Program-made: the position numbers and the translations under genes | From: Longimicrobiales bacterium | GTDB taxonomy: Bacteria > Gemmatimonadota > Gemmatimonadetes > Longimicrobiales > Gaopeijiaceae | DNA: 64,000 bases | Direction: 5' to 3' | Assembly: GCA_951828585.1 (NCBI GenBank) | Contig: OX639991.1 | Location: forward strand, 2,078,576 to 2,142,575 | In this document: piece after piece, positions 8,730 through 17,242 of the stretch | Layout of the letters: the number at the start of each line of letters is the position of its first letter | Position numbering within the stretch: position 1 is the first letter of the stretch | The notes under the pieces: generated by a model | Seen by the model: the letters and a program-made list of their open reading frames with translations, nothing else | Told to the model about the DNA's origin: nothing | Databases searched by the model: none

Positions 8730-9302
8730 ATGCGGTTCACCATAGTAGTCAAGCGGTTCATCGGGACCCACCTTCCCGCCGTCATCCTTCTCTGCCTCGC
8801 GGCCCCCACGGCCCTCGAGGGGCAAAAGGAAGGCGCGGGCAAGTCGGACGAGGCGGCCTTTCTGCGCGCCGTCGGCGAGCACTTCGGCACGCCCCGGAGC
8901 GAGGTGCAGGTACTGACGCGCTGGAGCCTGTCGGCCAGGGACATTCCCGTTGTTCTGCGGCTGGCGAAGCGGGCGGGGGTATCGCCCGATGTAGTGGTGG
9001 CGAAGCGGCGTCAGGGCGAAGGCTGGATGGAGATCGCGCACGGCTACTCCGTGCACGCCGGCGATTTCCACGTCCCGGTCGACGGGTCTACCGGGTTCCT
9101 CAGTGCGGCGTACGAGCGTTTCGGAGCCCGTCCAGCCTCGGAGTGGCGTGACATCTCCCTCTCCGACGCCGAAGTCGTCGGACTCGTCAACGTGCGGTTT
9201 CTCTCCCGTGCGCTGGACTTGCGTCCGGGGCGGGTGGTCGAGGCCATGGGCGACGGCACCGACATCGTGGGCGTGTTCATCCGGCTGAGAGGCGGCGGTT
9301 GA
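8730..9302 (+). CDS. Exported protein of unknown function
   Basis: The 190-residue protein is not recognised. The ATG at 8730 follows [44 protein letters not shown] is a signal peptide. The mature part has a helical region ([57 protein letters not shown]) in which HFG, DIPVVL and GWMEIA stand out. This region resembles small exported proteins described only as hypothetical. No membrane anchor follows the signal. It sits 22 bases before the nitroreductase gene. Confidence 0.6.
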   Translation: MRFTIVVKRFIGTHLPAVILLCLAAPTALEGQKEGAGKSDEAAFLRAVGEHFGTPRSEVQVLTRWSLSARDIPVVLRLAKRAGVSPDVVVAKRRQGEGWMEIAHGYSVHAGDFHVPVDGSTGFLSAAYERFGARPASEWRDISLSDAEVVGLVNVRFLSRALDLRPGRVVEAMGDGTDIVGVFIRLRGGG

Positions 9303-9324
9303 CCGCCACACCGGGAGTAATCCG

Positions 9325-9993
9325 ATGAGCGAGCCTCGGTTCATTCCGCTGGACACCCATGTCGAGTATTCAACGCGGGACATGGTTCGCCGCGCCGCCG
9401 CCTTCCGGAAACGCGCGGCCCGTCGCCGCACGGTGCGCGAGTACAGCGACAGGCCGGTGCCGCGCGCCGTGATCGAGGAGTGCATACGGGCGGCGGGCAC
9501 GGCCCCCAGCGGCGCGAACCACCAGCCTTGGCACTTCGTCGTCGTCTCCGACCCCGAGGTGAAGGCCCGCATTCGCGTTGCGGCCGAGGAGGAAGAGCGA
9601 GCCTTCTACCGCGGCGGCGCCCCGCGGGAGTGGCTGGACGCCCTCGCCGCGCTGGGGACCGACGAGAACAAGCCGTTTCTGGAGACCGCGCCGTACCTGA
9701 TCGCGATCTTCGCCGAGCGCTACATGCTGCGCGAGGACGGAGGGAAGCTGAAGAACTACTACGTGCAGGAGAGCGTCGGCATCGCCACCGGCATCCTCAT
9801 CACCGGTCTTCACCACGCCGGTCTGGCGACGCTGACCCATACCCCGTCCCCCATGAACTTCCTGAACGAAATCCTCGGCAGGCCCGCCAACGAGCGGCCC
9901 TTCCTGCTCCTTGTTACCGGCTATCCGGCGGAGGATGCCAGGGTTCCCGCCATCACGAAGAAGCCGCTGGAGGAGATCGCGACCTTTCGTTAG
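9325..9993 (+). CDS. Nitroreductase family flavoenzyme, iodotyrosine-deiodinase-like
   Basis: The protein has 222 residues. The FMN phosphate contact [13 protein letters not shown] and [17 protein letters not shown] are typical of nitroreductases. The insertion region with [28 protein letters not shown], the [26 protein letters not shown] stretch and the ending [12 protein letters not shown] match the iodotyrosine deiodinase (IYD) subgroup, which removes halogen from halotyrosines. The substrate in a bacterium may be a halogenated phenol, or the reaction may differ. AGTAATCCG precedes the ATG with only a weak ribosome site. Confidence 0.8.
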   Translation: MSEPRFIPLDTHVEYSTRDMVRRAAAFRKRAARRRTVREYSDRPVPRAVIEECIRAAGTAPSGANHQPWHFVVVSDPEVKARIRVAAEEEERAFYRGGAPREWLDALAALGTDENKPFLETAPYLIAIFAERYMLREDGGKLKNYYVQESVGIATGILITGLHHAGLATLTHTPSPMNFLNEILGRPANERPFLLLVTGYPAEDARVPAITKKPLEEIATFR

Positions 9994-10112
9994 GGTGGCT
10001 GGTTTCGCCGCCCTCGGTGCAATGCGGGGTTTCACGACAGCGTGGCAAGCGATAAGATTTTCCCCTATAACCATGCGCGAATTGCGTGCCCGGTCCAGCC
10101 CCGGAGGAACAG

Positions 10113-12026
10113 ATGGGCGTTGACGTTGCCCCCAAGCGGTCGCCGGAAGCGATCCGGATATTCACACGCGCGCTGCTCAGAGACCTCAAGGCAATGGAGC
10201 GGCTGCTCGCCGAGGATCTGATCGAGACCGGGGTGCGCCGTTTCGGGGCCGAACAGGAGCTGTTCCTCGTCGACGAGGCGTGGCGGCCCGCACCGGTCGC
10301 GGTCGAGGTTCTCGAGGATCTCAACGACGATCCCTTCACGACCGAGCTGGCGCGCTTCAACCTCGAAGCCAACCTGTCACCGCGGCTCCTGGAAGGATCC
10401 TGCTTCTCGGACATGCACACGGAGCTCGACGGCTACGTCGGTCGCGTGCGCGAGGCGGCCCAGCGCCAGAACTGCGAGGTCGTGCTGACCGGCATCCTCC
10501 CCACGCTCTCCAAATCGGATCTTTCGCTCGACAACATCACGCCCCGGGCGCGCTACTACGCCCTCAACGAGGCCATGAACGCGGCCGGGCCGGGCGCCTT
10601 CCGCCTGCGCATCCAGGGAACCGACGAGCTCATGATCGAGCACGACTCGGTCATGCTCGAGGCGTGCAACACGAGCGCCCAGGTTCACCTGCAAGTCTCG
10701 GCCGACGAGTTCGCCCACTTCTACAACGTGGCGCAGGCAGTGACCGGGCCCATCCTCGCCGCCTCGGTCAATTCGCCGCTCCTCTTCGGCAGACGGCTCT
10801 GGGCGGAGACCCGGATCGCGCTCTTCCAGCAGTCGCTCGATACGCGGGGCGCCGACCTGCACATGCGCGAAATGAGCCCGCGGGTCCGTTTCGGGGGCAG
10901 TTGGCTGAAGCGATGCGTCACCGAGCTGTTCCACGAGGACATCGCGACCTTCCAGGTGCTCCTGGCCACCGAGATCGACGAGGATCCGATCGAGGTTCTC
11001 GAAGCGGGCGGAGTACCTAAGCTGAAGGCGCTCCAACTCTTCAACGGCACGGTCTACCGGTGGAATCGTCCCTGCTACGGCATCTCGAATGGGAAGCCCC
11101 ATCTGCGCATCGAATGCCGTGTGCTGCCGTCGGGTCCGTCGACCCTCGACGAAATGGCCAACGCCGTGTTCTGGATCGGTGCGGTGTTGGGGGTGGCCAA
11201 GAGAATCCCGGACCTGGCCGAGCGCATGGAATTCGACGACGCGAAGGCCAACTTTCTGGCCGCCTCGCGCCTGGGACTCCGCGCCGGCATGACCTGGCTG
11301 GACGGGGCCAGCGTTCCCGCCGACCGTCTCCTTCTGGACACCCTGCTGCCCCTCGCCGAGGAGGGATTGAGCGACTACCCCGTCTTCCGGAGCGAGGTGG
11401 ACCGGTATCTGGGTGCCTTCGAGGAGCGTGTGAAGGCCGACGTAACGGGCTCCGCCTGGGCGCTGCGCTCGCTGCGCAATCTGAAACAGGCCGGAACCCG
11501 GGGTGAACAGCTGGCCGCGCTCACCGCCGCCACCGTCCGTCAGCAGAAGGCGGGGATTCCGATCGCGCAGTGGGAACCCGCGGAACTACACGAGGCCGGG
11601 GGGTGGAAGTACAACTATCTCCGCGTCGAGCAGTACATGACCACTACGCTGACCACGGTCAACCAGGAGGAGCTGGTGGAGATGGTCGCCTACCTGATGC
11701 ATGTGCGCCAGATCCGCCATGTGCTCATCGAGGACAACGAGCACAGGCTTGTGGGGATCGTATCCTACCGTTCGATTCTCCAGCTGATGGCGGAGGGCCG
11801 GACGCGGACGGAAGTCGAGAACATGCCCGTGAGCGAGGTCATGGAGCGACACCCGGTGACGGTGGCGCCGGAGACCCCCACGCTCGAGGCCATCAGCATG
11901 ATGCGGGGCCAGCGGGTGTCGGCGCTGCCGGTGGTCAAGAATGGACAACTGGTTGGAATCGTGAGCGAGGTGGACTTCATGCCGATGGCGTACCACCTGC
12001 TCGAGGATGCTCTGGAAGGGGAATAG
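10113..12026 (+). CDS. GCS2-type glutamate-cysteine-ligase-like enzyme fused to a CBS pair
   Basis: The protein has 637 residues. The first 430 or so match the GCS2 carboxylate-amine ligase family: [12 protein letters not shown] near residue 45, [11 protein letters not shown], and [14 protein letters not shown]. These correspond to ATP/metal and substrate segments. A helical linker follows. The last 140 residues are two CBS motifs ([21 protein letters not shown] with [18 protein letters not shown], and [22 protein letters not shown] with [16 protein letters not shown]), which commonly bind adenine nucleotides and regulate enzymes. GGAGGA precedes the ATG. A deacylase gene lies 20 bases downstream. 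The acceptor substrate is unknown. Confidence 0.8.
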   Translation: MGVDVAPKRSPEAIRIFTRALLRDLKAMERLLAEDLIETGVRRFGAEQELFLVDEAWRPAPVAVEVLEDLNDDPFTTELARFNLEANLSPRLLEGSCFSDMHTELDGYVGRVREAAQRQNCEVVLTGILPTLSKSDLSLDNITPRARYYALNEAMNAAGPGAFRLRIQGTDELMIEHDSVMLEACNTSAQVHLQVSADEFAHFYNVAQAVTGPILAASVNSPLLFGRRLWAETRIALFQQSLDTRGADLHMREMSPRVRFGGSWLKRCVTELFHEDIATFQVLLATEIDEDPIEVLEAGGVPKLKALQLFNGTVYRWNRPCYGISNGKPHLRIECRVLPSGPSTLDEMANAVFWIGAVLGVAKRIPDLAERMEFDDAKANFLAASRLGLRAGMTWLDGASVPADRLLLDTLLPLAEEGLSDYPVFRSEVDRYLGAFEERVKADVTGSAWALRSLRNLKQAGTRGEQLAALTAATVRQQKAGIPIAQWEPAELHEAGGWKYNYLRVEQYMTTTLTTVNQEELVEMVAYLMHVRQIRHVLIEDNEHRLVGIVSYRSILQLMAEGRTRTEVENMPVSEVMERHPVTVAPETPTLEAISMMRGQRVSALPVVKNGQLVGIVSEVDFMPMAYHLLEDALEGE

Positions 12027-12046
12027 ACCCCGTGGACGGGAGGGGA

Positions 12047-13057
12047 ATGAACAGCTTTGGAAGGAATGCGAGCCGAGAGGCGAGGGACGGCCTGATCGGG
12101 TGGGTAAAGGGAGACACGGAGGGCCCGTTGCTCCTGTGTGTGGGCGGTCTCCACGGGAACGAGCCCGCCGGGGTGGCGGCGTTGGAGGAGCTCGTGGCGG
12201 AGATCGAGGCCTGCAGGCACCTGGTCAGGGGGGACTTCGTGGCCGTGGCGGGCAACCTGCAAGCGCTGGCCGCCGGGCGACGCTTCATGTCCTACGACCT
12301 GAACCGGACCTGGACGGCGTCCCGGATCGGCGAGGCCAGCGACCGGATCCGGTCCGCAAATGGCAGGCCAGCGGCGCCCGAGGACGTGGAACTGGTCCGC
12401 ATACTGAGCGTCCTCGACGAGGTGGCGTCACGGCGGAGGGGCCCCGTTTGGTTCCTGGACCTCCACACGACCTCGGGCGGCGGTGGTGCATTCACCACAT
12501 CGGCCGACGAGCCGCGACACAAGCGCTTCGCCATGTCGATTCCCGCCCCCCTGATTCTGCGCCTCGACGAACACCTCGAGGGTACGCTCACCAGTTACAT
12601 GGACGGTCTTGGATACACGACAGCGGTTTTCGAGTGCGGCCAGCATGAAGAGGCGGAGTCCCGGGTCAGGGCCGCGAGCGCGGTCTGGCTGGCGATCAGG
12701 GCGGCCGGGCTGTTGGCGGATGGGGACGCGCCCGAGGCGCGGAGCGGCTACCAGAGGCTGGAGAAGGCGTACCGGCGTCTGCCGCGTATTCTGGAGATGA
12801 GGTACAGGCACCCGGTCGAGGAGGAGGACCGGTACACTACCCGGCCGGGATTCCGGAACTTCCAGCCGGTGCGTGCCGGCGATGTCATCGGCGACGATCG
12901 CAACGGCGAGGTGACGGCGCCGAAGGGCGGAAGGATCCTCATGCCGCTCTACCAGGAGCTGGGGGAAGACGGGTTTTTTGTGGTGAGGGACGTGGTGGCA
13001 GCGAGGTCGGCGGCGCGGCCCGACGGGGAGCTGGCGGGCGTCACCGCGAGCCGCTAG
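12047..13057 (+). CDS. Succinylglutamate desuccinylase/aspartoacylase family (M14-like) deacylase
   Basis: The protein has 336 residues, with GGGAGGGGA just before the ATG. Zinc ligands are His36 and Glu39 in GGLHGNEPAG and His140 in FLDLHTTSG. MSYDLNRTW (residues 81-89) is the substrate carboxylate motif, and Glu196 in AVFECGQH is the likely catalytic acid-base. Family members hydrolyse amide bonds of N-acylated amino acids. Placement directly after a GCS2-CBS ligase suggests that the two make and break the same type of amide; this is inference. Confidence 0.8.
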   Translation: MNSFGRNASREARDGLIGWVKGDTEGPLLLCVGGLHGNEPAGVAALEELVAEIEACRHLVRGDFVAVAGNLQALAAGRRFMSYDLNRTWTASRIGEASDRIRSANGRPAAPEDVELVRILSVLDEVASRRRGPVWFLDLHTTSGGGGAFTTSADEPRHKRFAMSIPAPLILRLDEHLEGTLTSYMDGLGYTTAVFECGQHEEAESRVRAASAVWLAIRAAGLLADGDAPEARSGYQRLEKAYRRLPRILEMRYRHPVEEEDRYTTRPGFRNFQPVRAGDVIGDDRNGEVTAPKGGRILMPLYQELGEDGFFVVRDVVAARSAARPDGELAGVTASR

Positions 13058-13058
13058 C

Positions 13059-13066
13059 GTTTTTTT
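13059..13066 (+). terminator. T8 tract after the deacylase gene
   Basis: Eight T residues follow the stop codon directly, preceded by the small palindrome CGCTAGCG. The stem is short, so this is only a possible Rho-independent terminator. Confidence 0.4.
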
Positions 13067-13122
13067 TGGGCAAGAGTCGCCCGGGCGCTTGCGGCAAGGT
13101 CACCGTGGACGGCTGACGGACC

Positions 13123-13803
13123 GTGTGCGGCCGCTTCACCCTGACGGCGGAACTGGGCCAAGTCGCCGAGATCTTCGCGGCCGGGATCTCGCCTGCGCTG
13201 GAAGGGTTCCATCCGCGCTACAACATCGCGCCCACCGACGAGGTGCCCGTGGTCATCGCGGCCCCGGAAGGACGGCGTGCGGGGCCGATGCGGTGGGGAC
13301 TCGTGCCTCACTGGGCCGACAGTCCCCGCATCGGGGCCCGGATGATCAACGCCCGATCGGAGACGGTCGCGACCCGGAGCGCGTTCCGCGAATCCTTCCT
13401 GGCGCGGCGCTGTCTGGTGCCCGCCGACGGCTTCTACGAATGGGAGGCGCGCGCGACGGGCAAGCAGCCCTATTGGATCCACCGTCCCGGCTCCGCCCTC
13501 TTCGCCATGGCCGGGATCTGGGCGCTGTGGGGGGGTGGCGACGGCGGCCGTCTCGCCACCTTTTCGATTCTCACGCGCGAGGCGCCGGAACCGATTCGCT
13601 GGCTGCACGATCGTGTCCCCGTCATTCTCCCCGAGCGACGCTGGACCGACTGGCTGGCGCGGGGGACGGTCGTGGAATCGCTGCACGCGATCGTGGCGCG
13701 GGCCGATTCTCCCGAGCTGCGGCTCCATCCCGTGGGGCGGGCGGTCAACCGCGCCGGCTACGAGGACCCGGATTGCATTGAAGAGGTGGCGCTCACCGAC
13801 TGA
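13123..13803 (+). CDS. SOS response-associated peptidase (SRAP; HMCES/YedK-like)
   Basis: The protein has 226 residues with a GTG start. After removal of Met, Cys2 in MCGRFTL is the N-terminal nucleophile that forms a thiazolidine crosslink with abasic sites in single-stranded DNA. Other family motifs are YNIAPTDEVPVV, MRWGLVPHWA, MINARSETV (conserved Asn), CLVPADGFYEWE (conserved Glu) and LHDRVPVIL (active-site His). No LexA box is visible at the short upstream gap. The gene probably ends at the hairpin 13869-13893. Confidence 0.9.
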   Translation: MCGRFTLTAELGQVAEIFAAGISPALEGFHPRYNIAPTDEVPVVIAAPEGRRAGPMRWGLVPHWADSPRIGARMINARSETVATRSAFRESFLARRCLVPADGFYEWEARATGKQPYWIHRPGSALFAMAGIWALWGGGDGGRLATFSILTREAPEPIRWLHDRVPVILPERRWTDWLARGTVVESLHAIVARADSPELRLHPVGRAVNRAGYEDPDCIEEVALTD

Positions 13804-13852
13804 GTGGGCGGTGGTGATCCAGCGTGGGTTCTCCCGCCTCGCGTCCCCGTAA

Positions 13853-13870
13853 GTCAACTCCGGTTTCCAG
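13853..13870. repeat. Left copy of an 18-base direct repeat (IS21-end-like)
   Basis: GTCAACTCCGGTTTCCAG recurs with one change at 14616-14633. The two copies flank the group II intron. The GTCAAC core is also the core of the repeat array at 14615-14710. Confidence 0.55.
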
Positions 13871-13893
13871 CGCGCCGTGGAAAGGCGCGCTTT
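13869..13893 (+). terminator. Hairpin plus T tract just upstream of the group II intron
   Basis: AGCGCGCC pairs with GGCGCGCT around GTGGAAA and is followed by TTCCT. It could terminate the SRAP gene. Group IIC introns are known to insert just after such terminator hairpins, and the intron 5' end (GTGTG) starts within about ten bases. Confidence 0.45.
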
Positions 13894-13897
13894 CCTG

Positions 13898-14505
13898 GTG
13901 TGTGCGAATCCCACCCAGCTATCGCTCCGGCTGGTAGCGGCCAGAGCGGTTCATGGAGGTAACGACATGGGCTGAAGCACTTTGGCGAGACGGGCCGCCT
14001 TGGGCGGCTCAGCGACCATGCAGGCCGGAACGCGAGTGAACGCCGAGCAGGCCTCGAAACACATAATGCGGAAGTCGACCCTCCTGTCAATAGGGGAAGG
14101 CCGTCGGTCGGCCGGGATGCCCGTCGAGGAAAGGGGCCTCACAGGTGTGGAGGGATGACGGAGGAGCGAAAGCCTGCGGGAGTGGCTTTGCCTACGAACC
14201 CCGCGTGAAGGGGCGGAGAGTTCCGAAGCATCACATGTGTTAAGCGAAGGGGCCGGGCCGAATGGAGGCTCGGTGCCGCCGGGGCGTGAACAGGCCCGGC
14301 GGCGCGACGGCGAGGGACACCGCGCGGGTGAAGCCGTGCAGCCTCTGGAAGCCGGAGGAACGCAAGCCACCGGCACCGTGAGTGTGACCCCGAACCGGCG
14401 TTCCGCGTGCGAGTGGCATGATCCCACTGGAGAGCTGGATGCGGGAAATCCGCACGTCCGGTTCGGAGGGCAGGGGGTGGAAACGGACCTACGGGAGCCG
14501 GACTG
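13898..14505 (+). mobile_element. Group II intron lacking its reverse-transcriptase ORF (3' end approximate)
   Basis: Domain V is clear at 14432-14465: GAGCTGGA pairs with TCCGGTTC, a CG bulge follows, and the upper stem is TGCGG/CCGCA with a GAAA-type loop. This includes the catalytic AGC triad. The 5' end is GTGTGCG near 13900. Between them are structured motifs usual in bacterial introns, such as GGTAACGACATGGGC, CGAACCCCGCGTGAAGGGGCGGAGAG and TGTTAAGCGAAGG. Domain VI probably lies at 14470-14505 with a CCTAC branch region. There is no open frame for a reverse transcriptase/maturase, so mobility would need help in trans. Confidence 0.7.
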
Positions 14506-14614
14506 AGCACCGCCGCGAAAGCGAGTGGAATTGACGCACCGGACCCTAAAGGGCACCGCGCCACCCCCTGACCCTACTATTGTAAACCACGCATGACAGT
14601 GCGGCGGCTTCGGA

Positions 14615-14710
14615 TGTCAACTCCAGTTTCCAGTTTGTCAATCGTGGTTGACAGTGCGTCCTGACTTGCGGTGCCAGCATGTCAACCGCGATTTCCTTTG
14701 TGTCAACCGC
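14615..14710. repeat. Tandem TGTCAAC repeats resembling an IS21-family terminus
   Basis: TGTCAA begins at 14615, 14636, 14680 and 14701, with an inverted copy (GGTTGACA) at 14646-14653. Two spacings are exactly 21 bases. Two copies read TGTCAACCGCG. IS21 elements carry such multiple terminal repeats as transposase-binding sites. No istA or istB gene remains nearby, so this is a remnant or a solo end. Confidence 0.5.
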
Positions 14711-14713
14711 GCT

Positions 14714-15835
14714 TTACACCACACCCGCCGCCGCAAACACCGACCCCAGCCGCTCCAGCCCGCTCGCCAGCTCCTCCTCAGGAGGACCGAAACCGATCCT
14801 CATTGTCCCCTCGACCCCGAAGTGGGCACCCGGCACCACCAGTAGGCTGTGCTCGACGCGCAGCCGTTCGGCCAGCTCCAGCGAGGGGTCCGGCGCATCG
14901 TACCGCACCATGCAGATCGCGCCGGCGTCGGGCGGGGTGCAGCTGAACAGGCCGTCGTGGGACTCCACCCAGTCGGTCAGCACGCCCAGGTTGTGGCGAA
15001 TAATGCCTTGGGTCCGCGCCAGCACGCGGGGGCGCACAGCCGGTGACAGCGCGACGGTGGCGAGCGCGTCGGAGATCGACGGCGGCGCGATGGTCGTGTA
15101 GTCGGTGCGGGCCCAGAGCCGCGCCACCACCTCGTCCGGCCCCACCACCCACCCCAGCCTCAGCCCCGGAAGACCGTACGCCTTGGACAGCGTGTTCGTC
15201 ACCAGAACCCTGTCGTAGCGGCCCCAGAAGCTCGGGACGGGATCGGCCCCGACTTCGGCCCCCCGATACACCTCGTCGGCCAGGATCCACGCGCCGTGCC
15301 GGTCCGCGAGCGAGACGATGTCGTCCATCTCGGCGGAGGTCAGGGCCACGCCCGTGGGGTTGTTCGGGTTCGTGATCAGGATGAACCCCACCCCCGCCGC
15401 CAGCGCCGACGCCAGCTCGTCCAGGTCCGGACGCCACCCCGTCTCCTCGCGCAGATGGAAGGGGATGAAGCCCCCGTCGAAGTTCTCGACCAGACCCGGC
15501 ACCTGCATGTAGTTGGGAAGCATGACCGCGACCGGTTTCCGGTTGTCCGCAAGCTCCCAGAAGGCCACGAAGTTCGCCTCGGCGCCCCCGATGGTGACGA
15601 CCACGGAACTGTCCGAGGCGCCCGGGTAGAGCGACGCGATCAGTGCGCGCAGCTCGTCAGTGCCGTTGGACTGGCTGTAGCCGAGTCGCACGGACGACAG
15701 GTCGATGCCGCCGTCGGCGAGAGCCAGAAGCTCGCCCACGGTCAGGGGGTGGACACCGCTCTCGGAGAGGTTGAACCGGACCCGGTGCTCGTAGGTGGAC
15801 TGCCAGCGTTCCATCTGGAAGGGAGTGAATCCCAC
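14714..15835 (-). CDS. PLP-dependent class I/II aminotransferase
   Basis: The protein has 373 residues from a GTG start preceded by AAAAGGAG. An ATG 22 codons upstream is in frame but has no ribosome site. The fold-type I signatures are NPNNPTG (carboxylate binding), ILADEVYRG (Asp for the pyridine nitrogen) and NTLSKAYGLPGLRLGW, whose lysine forms the PLP Schiff base. The C-terminal arginine is in GTMRIGFG. It could be an aspartate-type transaminase or a biosynthetic enzyme; the sequence does not decide. It is transcribed divergently from the M16 peptidases, sharing a gap of about 100 bases. Confidence 0.8.
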   Translation of the reverse strand: MGFTPFQMERWQSTYEHRVRFNLSESGVHPLTVGELLALADGGIDLSSVRLGYSQSNGTDELRALIASLYPGASDSSVVVTIGGAEANFVAFWELADNRKPVAVMLPNYMQVPGLVENFDGGFIPFHLREETGWRPDLDELASALAAGVGFILITNPNNPTGVALTSAEMDDIVSLADRHGAWILADEVYRGAEVGADPVPSFWGRYDRVLVTNTLSKAYGLPGLRLGWVVGPDEVVARLWARTDYTTIAPPSISDALATVALSPAVRPRVLARTQGIIRHNLGVLTDWVESHDGLFSCTPPDAGAICMVRYDAPDPSLELAERLRVEHSLLVVPGAHFGVEGTMRIGFGPPEEELASGLERLGSVFAAAGVV

Positions 15836-15937
15836 GGGTGTTTCTCCTTTTGGGAGCTGAGGCGCGCCTTGTGCCGACCCGCCGTTCGCGAGACTGTTCA
15901 TCGCTTCAAAGATGATGTCGCAGAGGGTTCGGGGGAA

Positions 15938-17242
15938 ATGCTCGATATCCAACAACACGTGCTCGACAACGGCCTGAGGGTGGTCCTCGCACCGGATCGC
16001 ACCACACCGGTGGTGGGGGTCAACCTGTGGTACGGGGTGGGGTCCCGGAACGAGCCCGAGGGGCGGACGGGGTTCGCGCACATCTTCGAGCACATGATGT
16101 TCCAGGGATCGGCCCACGTGCCCACGAACGGACACTTCCACCATATCGAACGGGTCGGGGGGTCGGCGAACGCCACGACGTGGTTCGACCGCACCAACTA
16201 CTACGCAACGGTGCCGTCCCACAACCTGGATCTCGCCCTCTGGCTGGAATCGGACCGCATGGGGTGGATGCTGCCCGCGATGACCGCCGAGAAGCTGGAG
16301 AACCAGCGCCAGGTGGTCATGAACGAGCGGCGCCAGCGCTACGACAACCAGCCCTACGGCGACTGGGACGAGCGGGTCCAGTCCCTCCTCTTTCCCGGGG
16401 ACCACCCGTACCACCACACCGTCATCGGGTCCATGGAGGACATCGCCGCGGCCACCCTCGACGACATCCACGACTTCTTCGCGACCTACTATCTCCCCAA
16501 CAACGCCGTCCTATCGGTGTGCGGCGACTGCGACCCGGATCACGCACTCGACCGCGTCCGCCACTACTTCGAGGCGATCCCCCCCGGGGCCACCCCTCCG
16601 CCCCTTCCGGGCACGACCGAAATCCCCCTCTCCACCGGCGAGACGGTGCGCAGCGATGTGCACGCCGCGGTGCCGCTGCCCAGGGTCTACATGGCTGCCC
16701 GGGTGCCTCCATTCACCACGGAGGCCTTCTACGCCGGCGAGGTCGTGTCCAATGTCATCGGCCGGGGCCGCTCCTCGCGGCTCTACGACCGCCTGGTACG
16801 CTCCCGCGTGGCCAAGTCGGCATCCTGCCACATTCTGCCCCTCACCACCGGCGCGACCATGTTCCTGGTTGTCGCGACGGGGTTCCCCGACACGCGGGCG
16901 GAGGAACTGGAAGCGGCCGTAAGCGGAGAACTCGACGCGGTGGGCGACCTCACCGAAGCGGAAGTCGCGCGGGCGGTGATCGGCAGCGAAACCCGCACCC
17001 TGCGCGCGCTGCAGCGGCTCGAGACGCGCGCCGACCTGCTTTCCATGTACGCCACTCTCTTCAACGACGCCCGTCGCCTGAACGAGGACCTGAGCCGCCT
17101 GCGCCAGGTCACGCTGAACGAGGCGCGGGAGTGGTGCGGCGCGTATCTGCACGCCGGAAACCGTGCCGTGGTGCGGTACCTGCCCGACGACGCCTCACGG
17201 GCACGGCCGGCGGGTACCGCGGGACCGGGTGCGAGCGCATGA
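15938..17242 (+). CDS. M16 family zinc metallopeptidase, catalytic subunit
   Basis: The protein has 434 residues. The inverted zinc motif is His48-Ile-Phe-Glu51-His52 (HxxEH) in GFAHIFEHMMF, with the third ligand Glu130 in VVMNERRQ. The C-terminal half is the M16 inactive domain with SNVIGRGRSSRLYDRLVR. No signal peptide is seen. The ATG follows GGGGGAA. It overlaps the next M16 gene by 4 bases (ATGA). Such pairs form a clamshell that degrades short peptides; paired subunits resemble PqqF or mitochondrial processing peptidase. Confidence 0.88.
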   Translation: MLDIQQHVLDNGLRVVLAPDRTTPVVGVNLWYGVGSRNEPEGRTGFAHIFEHMMFQGSAHVPTNGHFHHIERVGGSANATTWFDRTNYYATVPSHNLDLALWLESDRMGWMLPAMTAEKLENQRQVVMNERRQRYDNQPYGDWDERVQSLLFPGDHPYHHTVIGSMEDIAAATLDDIHDFFATYYLPNNAVLSVCGDCDPDHALDRVRHYFEAIPPGATPPPLPGTTEIPLSTGETVRSDVHAAVPLPRVYMAARVPPFTTEAFYAGEVVSNVIGRGRSSRLYDRLVRSRVAKSASCHILPLTTGATMFLVVATGFPDTRAEELEAAVSGELDAVGDLTEAEVARAVIGSETRTLRALQRLETRADLLSMYATLFNDARRLNEDLSRLRQVTLNEAREWCGAYLHAGNRAVVRYLPDDASRARPAGTAGPGASA

